From contig JAWXBP010000082.1 in assembly GCA_034440135.1 (NCBI GenBank), positions 1-45,257 on the forward strand: a stretch of DNA of 45,257 nt, written 5' to 3'. The position numbers were made by a program, and so were the translations under genes. This document shows, piece by piece, positions 20,143 to 27,347 of this stretch. Origin of the DNA: Planctomycetia bacterium (lineage in GTDB: Bacteria > Planctomycetota > Planctomycetia > Pirellulales > JALHLM01). Under the pieces are notes generated by a model. That model ran no database searches and had not been told where the DNA came from. It saw nothing but the letters and a program-made list of their open reading frames with translations. Numbering within the stretch: position 1 is the first letter of the stretch; each line of letters starts with the position of its first letter.

Positions 20143-20218
20143 GTCAGGCTTTCCAGCCTAACTTGCTTAGCAAACGACGTCGACGGCAGCCCCAGTCAGG
20201 CTGAAAGCCTGACCTACG
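20138..20218. repeat. Palindromic repeat overlapping the phosphohexomutase stop codon
   Basis: Left arm 20138-20162 and right arm 20195-20218 are inverted copies (one insertion, one mismatch). Each arm has a small hairpin: AGGCT/AGCCT on the left and CAGGCT/AGCCTG on the right. The TAG stop at 20140-20142 lies inside the left arm. Same architecture as the 12074-12134 element; between convergent genes. Confidence 0.8.
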
Positions 20219-20223
20219 GCGAG

Positions 20224-20802
20224 TCACTTCCACCGCGGCACCGGTTTGATCACCTTCGCCGGCACGCCGGCCGCCAGCATGCCGGCCGGGATATCCCGGA
20301 TCACCACCGACCCCGCCGCGATCACCGCACCAGCGCCGATCGTGACGCCCTTCAGCACCGTCACGTTGCAGCCGATCCAGACGTGGTCTTCGATCACGAT
20401 CGGCGCGGAGTTCGGCTCGAAGGTTTCGCCATCGAAGCTCATGTGGTGCAGATCGCAATCCAGGATCGTGCAGTTCCAGGAGATGGCACAATCCTTGCCG
20501 ATCGAAATGCTCTTGTGCGCCATGATCCGCGTCTCGTCCCAGACTCGCGTATGATCGCCGATCGTCAGCGGCACGATCTCGCCGGCTTCGTGGCTCACCG
20601 CTTCGATATAGACATTGCGGCTCAACTTCGTGAGATGGCCCAGCTCAATCCTCCCGCCACGGCATTGGCACCGCACCTTGGGATGCACAACCGGCCAACC
20701 AGGACTGCACCCGCGCAACCGCCACCAAGCGCCGCGCGCAAGGCCGAGCACGGCCGCTATTTGCTTACCTGGATGGTACTGAAAAAACTGCTGCCACTTC
20801 AT
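20224..20802 (-). CDS. Left-handed beta-helix O-acyltransferase
   Basis: 192 residues. Hexapeptide-repeat acyltransferase of the WcaF/maltose-acetyltransferase type, with repeats such as IGDHTRV, IGKDCAI, IGCNVTV and IGAGAVIAAGSVV and a C-terminal GVPAKVIK typical of the family. Probably acetylates or acylates a sugar hydroxyl from acyl-CoA. Last gene of the ten-gene minus-strand run, after a 183-base gap that holds a palindromic repeat. The start ATG 20802 has no strong ribosome site. Acceptor not identified. Confidence 0.85.
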   Translation of the reverse strand: MKWQQFFQYHPGKQIAAVLGLARGAWWRLRGCSPGWPVVHPKVRCQCRGGRIELGHLTKLSRNVYIEAVSHEAGEIVPLTIGDHTRVWDETRIMAHKSISIGKDCAISWNCTILDCDLHHMSFDGETFEPNSAPIVIEDHVWIGCNVTVLKGVTIGAGAVIAAGSVVIRDIPAGMLAAGVPAKVIKPVPRWK

Positions 20803-20820
20803 ATAGGAAATCGGATTTGG

Positions 20821-20977
20821 AACCGCGAAAGACGCAAAAGTACGCGAAAAGGAGAATTGGAAATGTTATGTCCACGGAAGAACACGAAAGCAGTTGAGCT
20901 TGATATTCCGTATCTTTCCGCGCATTCCGTGGACTGCTTCATCTCCCTTTTCGCGATCTTTCGCGTTTTTCGCGGTT
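20821..20977. repeat. Nested inverted repeat, AACCGCGAAA type
   Basis: Outer arms 20821-20853 and 20944-20977 are complementary at about 29 of 33 bases. Inner arms 20870-20879 and 20925-20934 pair perfectly over 10 bases (GTCCACGGAA). The arms repeat the word CGCGAAA several times. It fills the gap between two acyltransferase genes. Confidence 0.75.
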
Positions 20978-20985
20978 ACTTTGGT

Positions 20986-21627
20986 TTACGCGGTGAACAG
21001 GCGTTTGTGTTGGCCGGGGACGCCGAAGACGAGCGTGTGCGGCTGCGTGTTTTGGCTGACCAGTGAGTTGGCGCTGATCTTCGAATGATGTCCCACGCGG
21101 CGGGACGGCGTGACCGTGGAGTGCGTGCCCATGAAGACTTCTTCCTCGATCACGGCGAACCCGTTCAACGTGGCGTAGGGACAGAGCACGCTGTAGGCGC
21201 CGACGTGCGCGTCGTGCCCGCAGGAGGCATAGAAGTTTAGCATGGCGAAATCGTCCACGCGGACGCTGTCGCTGACCGTCACAAACGGGCAGATCACCAC
21301 GCCAGTCCCGAGTTTCGCGGTATTGCAGACAATCGCCGTGGGATGAACCAGCCGCTCGAATTGCGCGCCTTTCGCCACGAGGGCGTCGATCAACCGGCGC
21401 TTGACGTCGATTAAGCCGATCGCGAACAGCAAGCGATCGTTGGCCTGCGGGACGTAATCCATCGGGTCGCCGATGATCGACGCCTTGATCTCAAAGCCGT
21501 CGAGGTCCGTCGGCTTGGCCGACAGAAAGCCCTTGATGCGATACTGTTCCGCGGCAAAACAATCCCGCGCCCAGTGATACATCTCGCGGCCAAACCCGCC
21601 GGCTCCGACAATGACAAGATCTAGCAC
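20986..21627 (-). CDS. NeuD/PglD-like sugar acyltransferase
   Basis: 213 residues, GTG start (21627) behind AGGTG. The N-terminal Rossmann-like half starts VIVGAGGFGREM, and the C-terminal half is a left-handed beta helix with a GHDAHVGAY active-site histidine segment and the ending VFGVPGQ. This is the NeuD/PglD architecture, which N- or O-acetylates nucleotide or sialic-type sugars. Unlike the gene at 23864 it has no carrier-protein tail. Same strand and run as the neighbouring polysaccharide genes. Confidence 0.85.
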   Translation of the reverse strand: MLDLVIVGAGGFGREMYHWARDCFAAEQYRIKGFLSAKPTDLDGFEIKASIIGDPMDYVPQANDRLLFAIGLIDVKRRLIDALVAKGAQFERLVHPTAIVCNTAKLGTGVVICPFVTVSDSVRVDDFAMLNFYASCGHDAHVGAYSVLCPYATLNGFAVIEEEVFMGTHSTVTPSRRVGHHSKISANSLVSQNTQPHTLVFGVPGQHKRLFTA

Positions 21628-21660
21628 GAGGCACCTGGGAATGAGCGTTGATACTATCTT

Positions 21661-21795
21661 AACCGCGGAGAGGCCGAGACGCGGAGGAAGGAGTGGAGTT
21701 TGAAGTTTTCAGTGTTCAGTTTTCAGTATTTGATCGCGGCGCTCATTGCGATTCATCTTCTCTCTCCTGCTCCGCGTCTCAGCGCCTCTGCGGTT
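21661..21795. repeat. Inverted repeat enclosing a CAGTTTT-type heptamer block
   Basis: Arms 21661-21690 and 21764-21795 are imperfect inverted copies starting AACCGC on both ends and sharing GAGACGCGGAG. Between them, 21699-21733 holds a TTTGAAGTTTTCAG-like stretch that recurs at 27192-27219 apart from seven extra bases. Confidence 0.7.
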
Positions 21796-21809
21796 CAAAC
21801 GGAAATACG

Positions 21810-22538
21810 TCACACCGTCGAACCGCCGTCGATCGTGATGACCTGACCGGTGATGAACGCCGCTCCCGGAGAGAGCAGGAACTCGACGCAGGGGACGATG
21901 TCCGCGGGTTTGCCGAGTCGGCCAAGTGGCGTGCGTCGAATGATCTGGTTGCGTTGATGGTCATTGAGGCCGTGCGACATTTCGGTTTCGAGGTAGCCCG
22001 GTGCGATGGCGTTGACGCGGATGTTCTTGGGGCCGAGTTCCCGAGCGAGTCCCAGCGTCATGCCGATCTGTCCGGCTTTCGTCGCGGCGTAGGCGGACAG
22101 TCCGGAGAAGCCGCGTTTGGCGATGATCGAACTGATGTTGATGATCGAACCCGCGCCGGCCAGCAACATGATGCGCGAACATTCTCGCGCCAAGAGCAAC
22201 GACGCGCGGAGGTTGATGTCGAGCATCTGGTCGATGCGATCGTCGCTCATCGTGGCCAGCACGCCGTCGTGCGCCAGGCCGGCATTGTTCACCAGGGCGT
22301 CGATGCGGCCGTACTTCTCATGCACGGCCGTAACGAACGTCCGCATCGCGTTGGAGTCCGTCGCGTCGACTTCGCGATAGAACAACCGCTCCTGGTCGAT
22401 CGCCTGCAATTCGTCGATCGTCGCGGTCCGTTTGCGGCTGAACGTGGCGACGATATCGCCCAGCGCATGAAAGCGCCGTACAAAGGCTTCGCCCAGGCCG
22501 CGGCTTCCGCCTGAGATGATGATTACGCGTGGCGACAA
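21810..22538 (-). CDS. FabG-like SDR oxidoreductase
   Basis: 242 residues. Classical short-chain dehydrogenase, similar to 3-oxoacyl-ACP reductase. NAD(P)-binding motif SGGSRGLGE (9-17), NNAG (84-87), catalytic Ser136/137, Tyr150 and Lys154 (YAATK). The start is TTG at 22538, supported by a strong GGGGAGGAG located inside the end of the preceding AMP-ligase gene. The TTG lies three bases after the ligase stop. In context it most likely reduces a keto group on an acyl chain bound to the fused carrier protein two genes upstream, or on a sugar; the first is inferred from the ligase and carrier neighbours. Confidence 0.88.
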   Translation of the reverse strand: MSPRVIIISGGSRGLGEAFVRRFHALGDIVATFSRKRTATIDELQAIDQERLFYREVDATDSNAMRTFVTAVHEKYGRIDALVNNAGLAHDGVLATMSDDRIDQMLDINLRASLLLARECSRIMLLAGAGSIINISSIIAKRGFSGLSAYAATKAGQIGMTLGLARELGPKNIRVNAIAPGYLETEMSHGLNDHQRNQIIRRTPLGRLGKPADIVPCVEFLLSPGAAFITGQVITIDGGSTV

Positions 22539-22541
22539 GAT

Positions 22542-23867
22542 TCAAGCTCCTCCCCGGGCAATTTTTCCGGCGTCATTCACGGCTAGCCTCTCGACAAACC
22601 GCAATTGCGCTGGCACTTGATATTTCACTAACTCGCGGCGGCAGGCGGCGAGCACCGCGTCGCGCAGACCTTCGGCGGGCGGCTGCGCGGCAGGCTCGAT
22701 TTCCGCGCCGACCAATTGACCGACGATCGAACTCGGCACCGGATGCACGCGGACTTCGCGCACGCCGGGCACCGCGCGGATGACGCGTTCCACGTCGGCC
22801 GGAAACACCTTCGCGCCGCCGACGTTAATGCACTCCGTACGCCGTCCGACAAAATACACGCGATCGCCGTCCTGACGGACCATGTCGCCGGTAGCGAACC
22901 ACGGCTCGCGCGCGGCGCCTGCTTCTCCGAGATATTCTTTCATCGCCCGTTCGGAGGCGATCCACAATTCCCCGTCGTCGGCGATTTTCAACCGCGTCGG
23001 CAACGAAGGATCGTCAAGGAACGACGCCGGGAAACCGGCGCGGCCGTCATTGACGACAAAGCAGGTTCCCATTTCGGTGGAAGCATAGATGTGACTGATT
23101 CGCGCCTGTGGAAAGGCAGCTCGCAAGCGATCCAACACGCCCTGATCGACCGCTTCGCCGCCGAGCGTGATCTGCGTGAGCGCGCAACTGGCCAATTCTT
23201 CCGAAGTGGCCGCGCCTAACAACATGCGCCAGAACGTCGGGGTGCCGGAGGCAAATTCGACGCGGTCGTCGCGCAGGGAGCGCAAGACGTCTTGCGGATC
23301 GCGCGACGCCGGCGCACATAGGGTTCCGGCCGTGGCGATTGATTGCAGCATCACTTGCAAGCCCGCGAATCGCGCCAGGTCGTACGCCAGCAGCCACCGG
23401 CGACCCATATTCTGCGCACGGCGACTTACTGCCGCACTGAGACTTTGCCAACTATGCACGGCCGGTTTCGGCGGTCCACTGGTGCCGGAGGTGAACAACA
23501 CCACGCTGCCAGGCTCGCCAGCTTGTGCGGGTTCGCTCGTTTGTTCAAGGCTCTTCGAGAGTTCATCGCCGACGATCTCGGCTAAGCCGCATTGCGCTCG
23601 CAATGCATCGACCGCGGCGGGCGACAGGCTCGAAGGAAGCAGGAACGCGGCTGCGCCGATGCGATCGAGCGCCACCAGTAGCGCGATTTGTCGCTCGGCG
23701 CGACGGCAAGCGATGCCGACTCGCTGTCCATGCCATTGCGAGCGGACGGAGGCAATCTGATCGGCTGCCGCGGTCAACTCCGCGTAAGTCCACGCGCCGC
23801 CGGACCAACGAACGGCCGTGGAGTCCGCATGTTCGCGCCGGGCGTCGTCGACAAGATGGCTGATCAT
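22542..23867 (-). CDS. AMP-forming acyl ligase (acyl-CoA/ACP synthetase family)
   Basis: 441 residues from ATG 23867, which overlaps the stop of the NeuD-carrier gene as ATGA; the longer open frame upstream is just the opposite reading of that gene. ANL-superfamily motifs are present: P-loop FTSGTSGPPK (125-134), YASTEMGT (261-268), TGD (326-328), GRRTECINVGG (341-351) and the C-terminal catalytic Lys435 in NDAGKI. At 441 residues it is shorter than most acyl-CoA synthetases, with a trimmed N-terminal subdomain. It adenylates a carboxylic acid and probably transfers it to the adjacent acyl carrier domain; the substrate is unknown. Confidence 0.9.
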   Translation of the reverse strand: MISHLVDDARREHADSTAVRWSGGAWTYAELTAAADQIASVRSQWHGQRVGIACRRAERQIALLVALDRIGAAAFLLPSSLSPAAVDALRAQCGLAEIVGDELSKSLEQTSEPAQAGEPGSVVLFTSGTSGPPKPAVHSWQSLSAAVSRRAQNMGRRWLLAYDLARFAGLQVMLQSIATAGTLCAPASRDPQDVLRSLRDDRVEFASGTPTFWRMLLGAATSEELASCALTQITLGGEAVDQGVLDRLRAAFPQARISHIYASTEMGTCFVVNDGRAGFPASFLDDPSLPTRLKIADDGELWIASERAMKEYLGEAGAAREPWFATGDMVRQDGDRVYFVGRRTECINVGGAKVFPADVERVIRAVPGVREVRVHPVPSSIVGQLVGAEIEPAAQPPAEGLRDAVLAACRRELVKYQVPAQLRFVERLAVNDAGKIARGGA

Positions 23868-24775
23868 TTGGCCACGTCCCGCAAGGACTCTTCGTAAACG
23901 GCGACTAACTCGCCAAAGCTGCGTACGGCGCCGCGGCCGGAACGGAACGGATCGAGCCCGACGCGTTGTTCCAGCGAGACCGTCATTACGGCCAGGTCCA
24001 GGGAATCGAGGCCGATGTTTCCCATCAATTGATCGGCGCTGGCAAAGACGCGCACGTCGCGGCCGGAGTCGCGGAGAATCGTGTTGATCACGTCGGCCAC
24101 GGTGTCTTGCACAGAGCTTTTCGCTGTAGCTGCCGCGGTGCTCGCGGGCGCGCTTTCGACGGGGAAATAGCGCTCGCGGCGCTGAATCTTCGCTGGCACG
24201 CCATAGGCGACGACCTCGTCCGGCAATTCCTCCACAACCGTCGCGCCTGCGCCGACCATCGTCCAAGCGCCGAGCGACAGCCCTTGAATGACGCACGCAT
24301 TGACGCCGATCCACGTACCCTCGCCAATGCGGACCGCGCCCCCCAAGCTGGCGCCGGGGCAAATCTGCACGAAGTCCCGAAGTTCGCAGTCGTGGTCGAT
24401 GCTGGCGTTTGTGTTCACGATCACGCCTTGGCCGATGCGCGCTCCCGGATTGATGACCGCGCCGGCCATCACCACCGTTCCAGCGCCGAGGTGTACGCCC
24501 GCGGCCACCACCGCGCGGGGATGCACCAGGCTCTTCATTCGCCAGCCTTGCTGCGCGAAGCGTTCCGTCGCCGACTTGCGCGTCTGTGGATTGCCGATGG
24601 CGACGATCAACTCGCCCGCCGCGCGGTTTAGAGCTTCCGCTGCGGTGAAGACCGGCAACCCGGCGAACTCCGGCGCGCCGACTTCACTTTCAATGAAGCC
24701 TTCGACCGTGGCGCCAGTCCCCCGCGCGATATCCAGCACTACCTTGGCGTGTCCCGCAGCACCGAAGATGAACAT
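23864..24775 (-). CDS. NeuD-type acyltransferase fused to acyl carrier protein
   Basis: 303 residues. Residues 1-200 form a NeuD/PglD protein: Rossmann start FGAAGHAKVV, hexapeptide repeats from about 90, putative catalytic His128 (SIDHDC) and the ending GVPAKI. A low-complexity linker (about 207-221, Ala/Ser/Thr) leads to an acyl carrier domain (222-303) with the phosphopantetheine Ser258 in GLDSLDLAVM and the usual LEQRVGLDPF helix. The protein could hold its own acyl donor instead of using acyl-CoA. It overlaps the AMP-ligase gene by four bases, which supports loading by that ligase. I do not know of a characterised NeuD of this layout. Confidence 0.9.
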   Translation of the reverse strand: MFIFGAAGHAKVVLDIARGTGATVEGFIESEVGAPEFAGLPVFTAAEALNRAAGELIVAIGNPQTRKSATERFAQQGWRMKSLVHPRAVVAAGVHLGAGTVVMAGAVINPGARIGQGVIVNTNASIDHDCELRDFVQICPGASLGGAVRIGEGTWIGVNACVIQGLSLGAWTMVGAGATVVEELPDEVVAYGVPAKIQRRERYFPVESAPASTAAATAKSSVQDTVADVINTILRDSGRDVRVFASADQLMGNIGLDSLDLAVMTVSLEQRVGLDPFRSGRGAVRSFGELVAVYEESLRDVAK

Positions 24776-24868
24776 CTCGAACTTTCCTATCGACGACTCA
24801 AGACCAGAAAAACGTTAGCCGAGGTCTGTGACCTCGGCCGGATCATCCACAACCGCGCCCCATCCAGT

Positions 24869-25534
24869 TTAGTCCACAATCTCCCGCACCAATTCGAACG
24901 CTTCCGCCGCGTGGGCGTGGATGGTCGATCCCCGTAAATGTGCCAATGCCTTCAGGCATTCCAGCGATCTGGGACTGGGCGGTTGCTTGAGTTGGCTCGC
25001 ATAACAGGCCATGGCGTCGAGCTTGCGTTGCAACTGGCGTTCGATGTTCACGAACACGGTGGGAAAGAACATTGCCCCGTCGATCGGTGGCGTCCATTCG
25101 GTTTCCGACAGCGTCTCGTAACAGAGTATCTTGCGCACCGGGCAATTCGCTAGCGGGCGCGCGGCCACCAGGCCGGCATGGTAGACATGTCCGTGATCGG
25201 CATGGATATCGCCGTGATGCGGCAAGTACAGCACCGAAGGCTGCAGCTCATGAAACACTCGCGACAGCGCGTCTGCCAACTCATGCCGGGGCACGGTGTC
25301 GAGCCGCGGCGCAGGGAAGTCGAGAAACCGCACCCCCGCGACTCCCAGCACGCGATGCGCTTCGGCGAGTTCCGCTCGACCGCGCGCCACCAACTCCGCG
25401 GGAAACAACTCCGGAATCCCACGCGTGGCGATGACGACGTGTACTTCCGCCCCTTCATCGGCGTGCCGGGCCATGACCCCGCCGCAGCCGAGCACTTCGT
25501 CATCCATATGGGGCGCCACGACGACGACTCGCAT
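24869..25534 (-). CDS. PIG-L family zinc deacetylase
   Basis: 221 residues. LmbE/PIG-L N-acetylglucosaminyl deacetylases hydrolyse N-acyl groups on sugars with zinc. The metal motif AHMDDE (about 8-13) and the HHGDIHADH stretch with catalytic His residues are present, as is a late His (HAHAAEAF). The start is ATG 25534; its A is shared with the preceding TGA stop (TGATG), so translation is coupled to the formyltransferase-like gene. A GTG at 25537 is possible. Likely sets free an amine that another enzyme of the run then acylates or formylates. Confidence 0.92.
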   Translation of the reverse strand: MRVVVVAPHMDDEVLGCGGVMARHADEGAEVHVVIATRGIPELFPAELVARGRAELAEAHRVLGVAGVRFLDFPAPRLDTVPRHELADALSRVFHELQPSVLYLPHHGDIHADHGHVYHAGLVAARPLANCPVRKILCYETLSETEWTPPIDGAMFFPTVFVNIERQLQRKLDAMACYASQLKQPPSPRSLECLKALAHLRGSTIHAHAAEAFELVREIVD

Positions 25535-26562
25535 CACGATGGCGCTCCGGCCGGGTGCAACTGGGCTTCCAACAGCGCGACTCGCTCCCGCAGCGATTCG
25601 ACTTCATGGTGCAGACGGACGACTTCATCCTCCAGATCGACGCCGAGCTTCACGCCGACGCTCAACCGCGCCGCTGGCGCATCGGCCGGCCATTCCACTA
25701 CAGTGAGCCAGAGCAATCCATCGCCGCATTGAACGAGCGCGCCACGTTCGGCATCAACGTCCAGAATTCTCCCCGGCACGCCGCGGAACGGCGTCGTGCG
25801 ATCGACTTCCGCGCGCCAAAGGATGAGTTTTCGCCGGCGGACAAAAGTGTAAGCGCCGGGATGCGGCCGAGACGCGGCGCGAATCAAGGCGTGAATGCGT
25901 TCCGCTGAGTCGCGCCAATCGATCAGGCCGTCTTCCGGACCGCGTTTGCCGTGATAGCTCGCAAGTGCATCGTCTTGAGGCCCCGGGTTCCATTCGCCAT
26001 TTAATAAACTTGGCAGCCAGCGATCCAGGGCGCGATCCAAGGCGTCTTCGGTTTTCGTGACGACATCTTCGGCGTAGTCCGCCGACGTGACATCGAAGGG
26101 CTCTTGGACGAGGATCGGTCCGGAATCCGCGCCGTCGTCCATCAGGAAGAACGTCGCGGCGCCGGGCGTGCCGTCGAGCGTCAACCAGGCGATGGGCGCC
26201 CGGCCGCGTCCCTTGGGTAAATGTGTTGGATGAAAGCCCACGCAACCGCGCGTTGGGACAGCCAAGAGCTCTGGCTTCACAAGTTGTGACAACCCTACGA
26301 CGAACAACAAATCCGGCTGCCAAGCGCGGACCTGCTCGATAATTTCCGGGGCGTTGATGTTGCGGAAGGTCGAGCAAGGTACATTGGCCTTCGCCGCCTC
26401 GTCCGCTAATCGCGCGAATCCGCTCACTTGAGGAGCGATTTCGTCCGTCAATTCCAATACGCCCACGACCGCAGCGCCATGGCGCAACAGGGCTTCGAGC
26501 GTGCGGCGCGAACTGCCGACGCTGCCTGCCAGCACGATTCTTGGCGAAGCGGCCTGATTCAA
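25534..26562 (-). CDS. Formyltransferase-like protein (methionyl-tRNA/sugar type) with atypical active site
   Basis: 342 residues, TTG start (26562) overlapping the previous stop as TTGA. The N-terminal half (about 5-200) is the Fmt/ArnA-type formyltransferase fold with LPKGRGRAP and DDGADSGP, whose Asp matches the catalytic Asp. The usual Asn-x-His is replaced by Gly-Phe-His (GFHPT). A C-terminal Fmt_C-like barrel (about 215-300) and a terminal coiled coil (about 310-337) follow. Sugar N-formyltransferases of O-antigen pathways have this architecture, and the neighbours suggest an amino-sugar substrate. The Asn loss may reduce or change activity. Confidence 0.82.
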   Translation of the reverse strand: MNQAASPRIVLAGSVGSSRRTLEALLRHGAAVVGVLELTDEIAPQVSGFARLADEAAKANVPCSTFRNINAPEIIEQVRAWQPDLLFVVGLSQLVKPELLAVPTRGCVGFHPTHLPKGRGRAPIAWLTLDGTPGAATFFLMDDGADSGPILVQEPFDVTSADYAEDVVTKTEDALDRALDRWLPSLLNGEWNPGPQDDALASYHGKRGPEDGLIDWRDSAERIHALIRAASRPHPGAYTFVRRRKLILWRAEVDRTTPFRGVPGRILDVDAERGALVQCGDGLLWLTVVEWPADAPAARLSVGVKLGVDLEDEVVRLHHEVESLRERVALLEAQLHPAGAPS

Positions 26563-27161
26563 GTTCCAACCCCGTTTGGTTTCGACAGCCGTTGTAGGAA
26601 GCGTTCTTCGCCGCGAAGGATGACGCCGATGGTTCTGAGGAGAATCGCCACATCGAGTGCCAGCGATACGCGTTCGACGTAGTCGACATCCCAGTCCCAG
26701 CGCTCCGGCCAGGAGAGATAGGTATTGCCATTCACTTGCGCCAGCCCGGTCAGTCCTGGCCGCACCAGCAACCTGCGGCGGCTATGTTCGTCATATTCCT
26801 CGATCTGTCGCGGCAACGCCGGCCGCGGCCCCACGATCGACATCTCGCCTGATAAGACATTAATCAGCTGGGGCAACTCATCGATCTTGAAACGTCGCAG
26901 CCAGTAACCCACGCGGGTCACCTCGGCGTCACGACCGTAAATCTCTTTGTCCGGCACACGCGGCCAATCGGTCATCGTGCGAAACTTGTACGCCCGAAAG
27001 GTGCTTCCGTTCCGTCCCAGCCGATCCTGCAAGAACAGGATCGATCCCCGCGAATCCAAGCGCACCAGCAACGCCACGATTGCCAACAACGGCGCGCTCA
27101 GCAGCAAGATCGGCAAGGAGATCGCAAGGTCGAGGGCGCGTTTTCCGATCGTGGAATACAT
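26559..27161 (-). CDS. PglC-like phosphoglycosyl transferase
   Basis: 200 residues. Small monotopic sugar-phosphate transferase: one membrane-embedded N-terminal helix (about 10-33), then the catalytic core with YKFRTM, the Asp94-Glu95 dyad in KIDELPQL and LSGEMSIVGPRP (104-114). It moves sugar-1-phosphate from a nucleotide sugar onto undecaprenyl phosphate, the first membrane step of glycan assembly. Length is that of PglC/WecA-independent small enzymes rather than WcaJ. Overlaps the formyltransferase gene by four bases. Confidence 0.95.
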   Translation of the reverse strand: MYSTIGKRALDLAISLPILLLSAPLLAIVALLVRLDSRGSILFLQDRLGRNGSTFRAYKFRTMTDWPRVPDKEIYGRDAEVTRVGYWLRRFKIDELPQLINVLSGEMSIVGPRPALPRQIEEYDEHSRRRLLVRPGLTGLAQVNGNTYLSWPERWDWDVDYVERVSLALDVAILLRTIGVILRGEERFLQRLSKPNGVGT

Positions 27162-27163
27162 TT

Positions 27164-27346
27164 GGGAGTTTGAAGTGTTCCGATGCGAGGAGTTTGAAGT
27201 GTTCAGTTTTCAGTATTTGAGTACATCGATTCTTCTGAAAGCGACATTCCGAACGCGTGCAGCTTTCTACGTGGGCGCCGAGTCCAAGCACTGAAAACTG
27301 AAAACTGAAAACTGAAAACTCCTCCGCCGAACACTTCAAACTGAAG
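27164..27346. repeat. Inverted repeat with (ACTGAAA)n heptamer tract
   Basis: 27290-27320 is four copies of ACTGAAA plus ACT. The left side (27164-27219) carries complementary TTTGAAGTGTTC and CAGTTTT copies, and the right side ends with the matching inverse (27331-27346). It separates the SDR and phosphoglycosyl transferase genes. Related to the block at 21699-21733. Confidence 0.8.
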
Positions 27347-27347
27347 A

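Noticed and set aside
23868-24362. N-terminal extension of the AMP-ligase frame
   Set aside because: It is a frame-shifted reading of the NeuD-carrier gene, Arg-rich and without ANL motifs; ATG 23867 with an ATGA overlap is the sensible start.
27290-27320. Tandem repeats considered as a CRISPR array
   Set aside because: Units are seven bases without spacers, and there are no cas genes.
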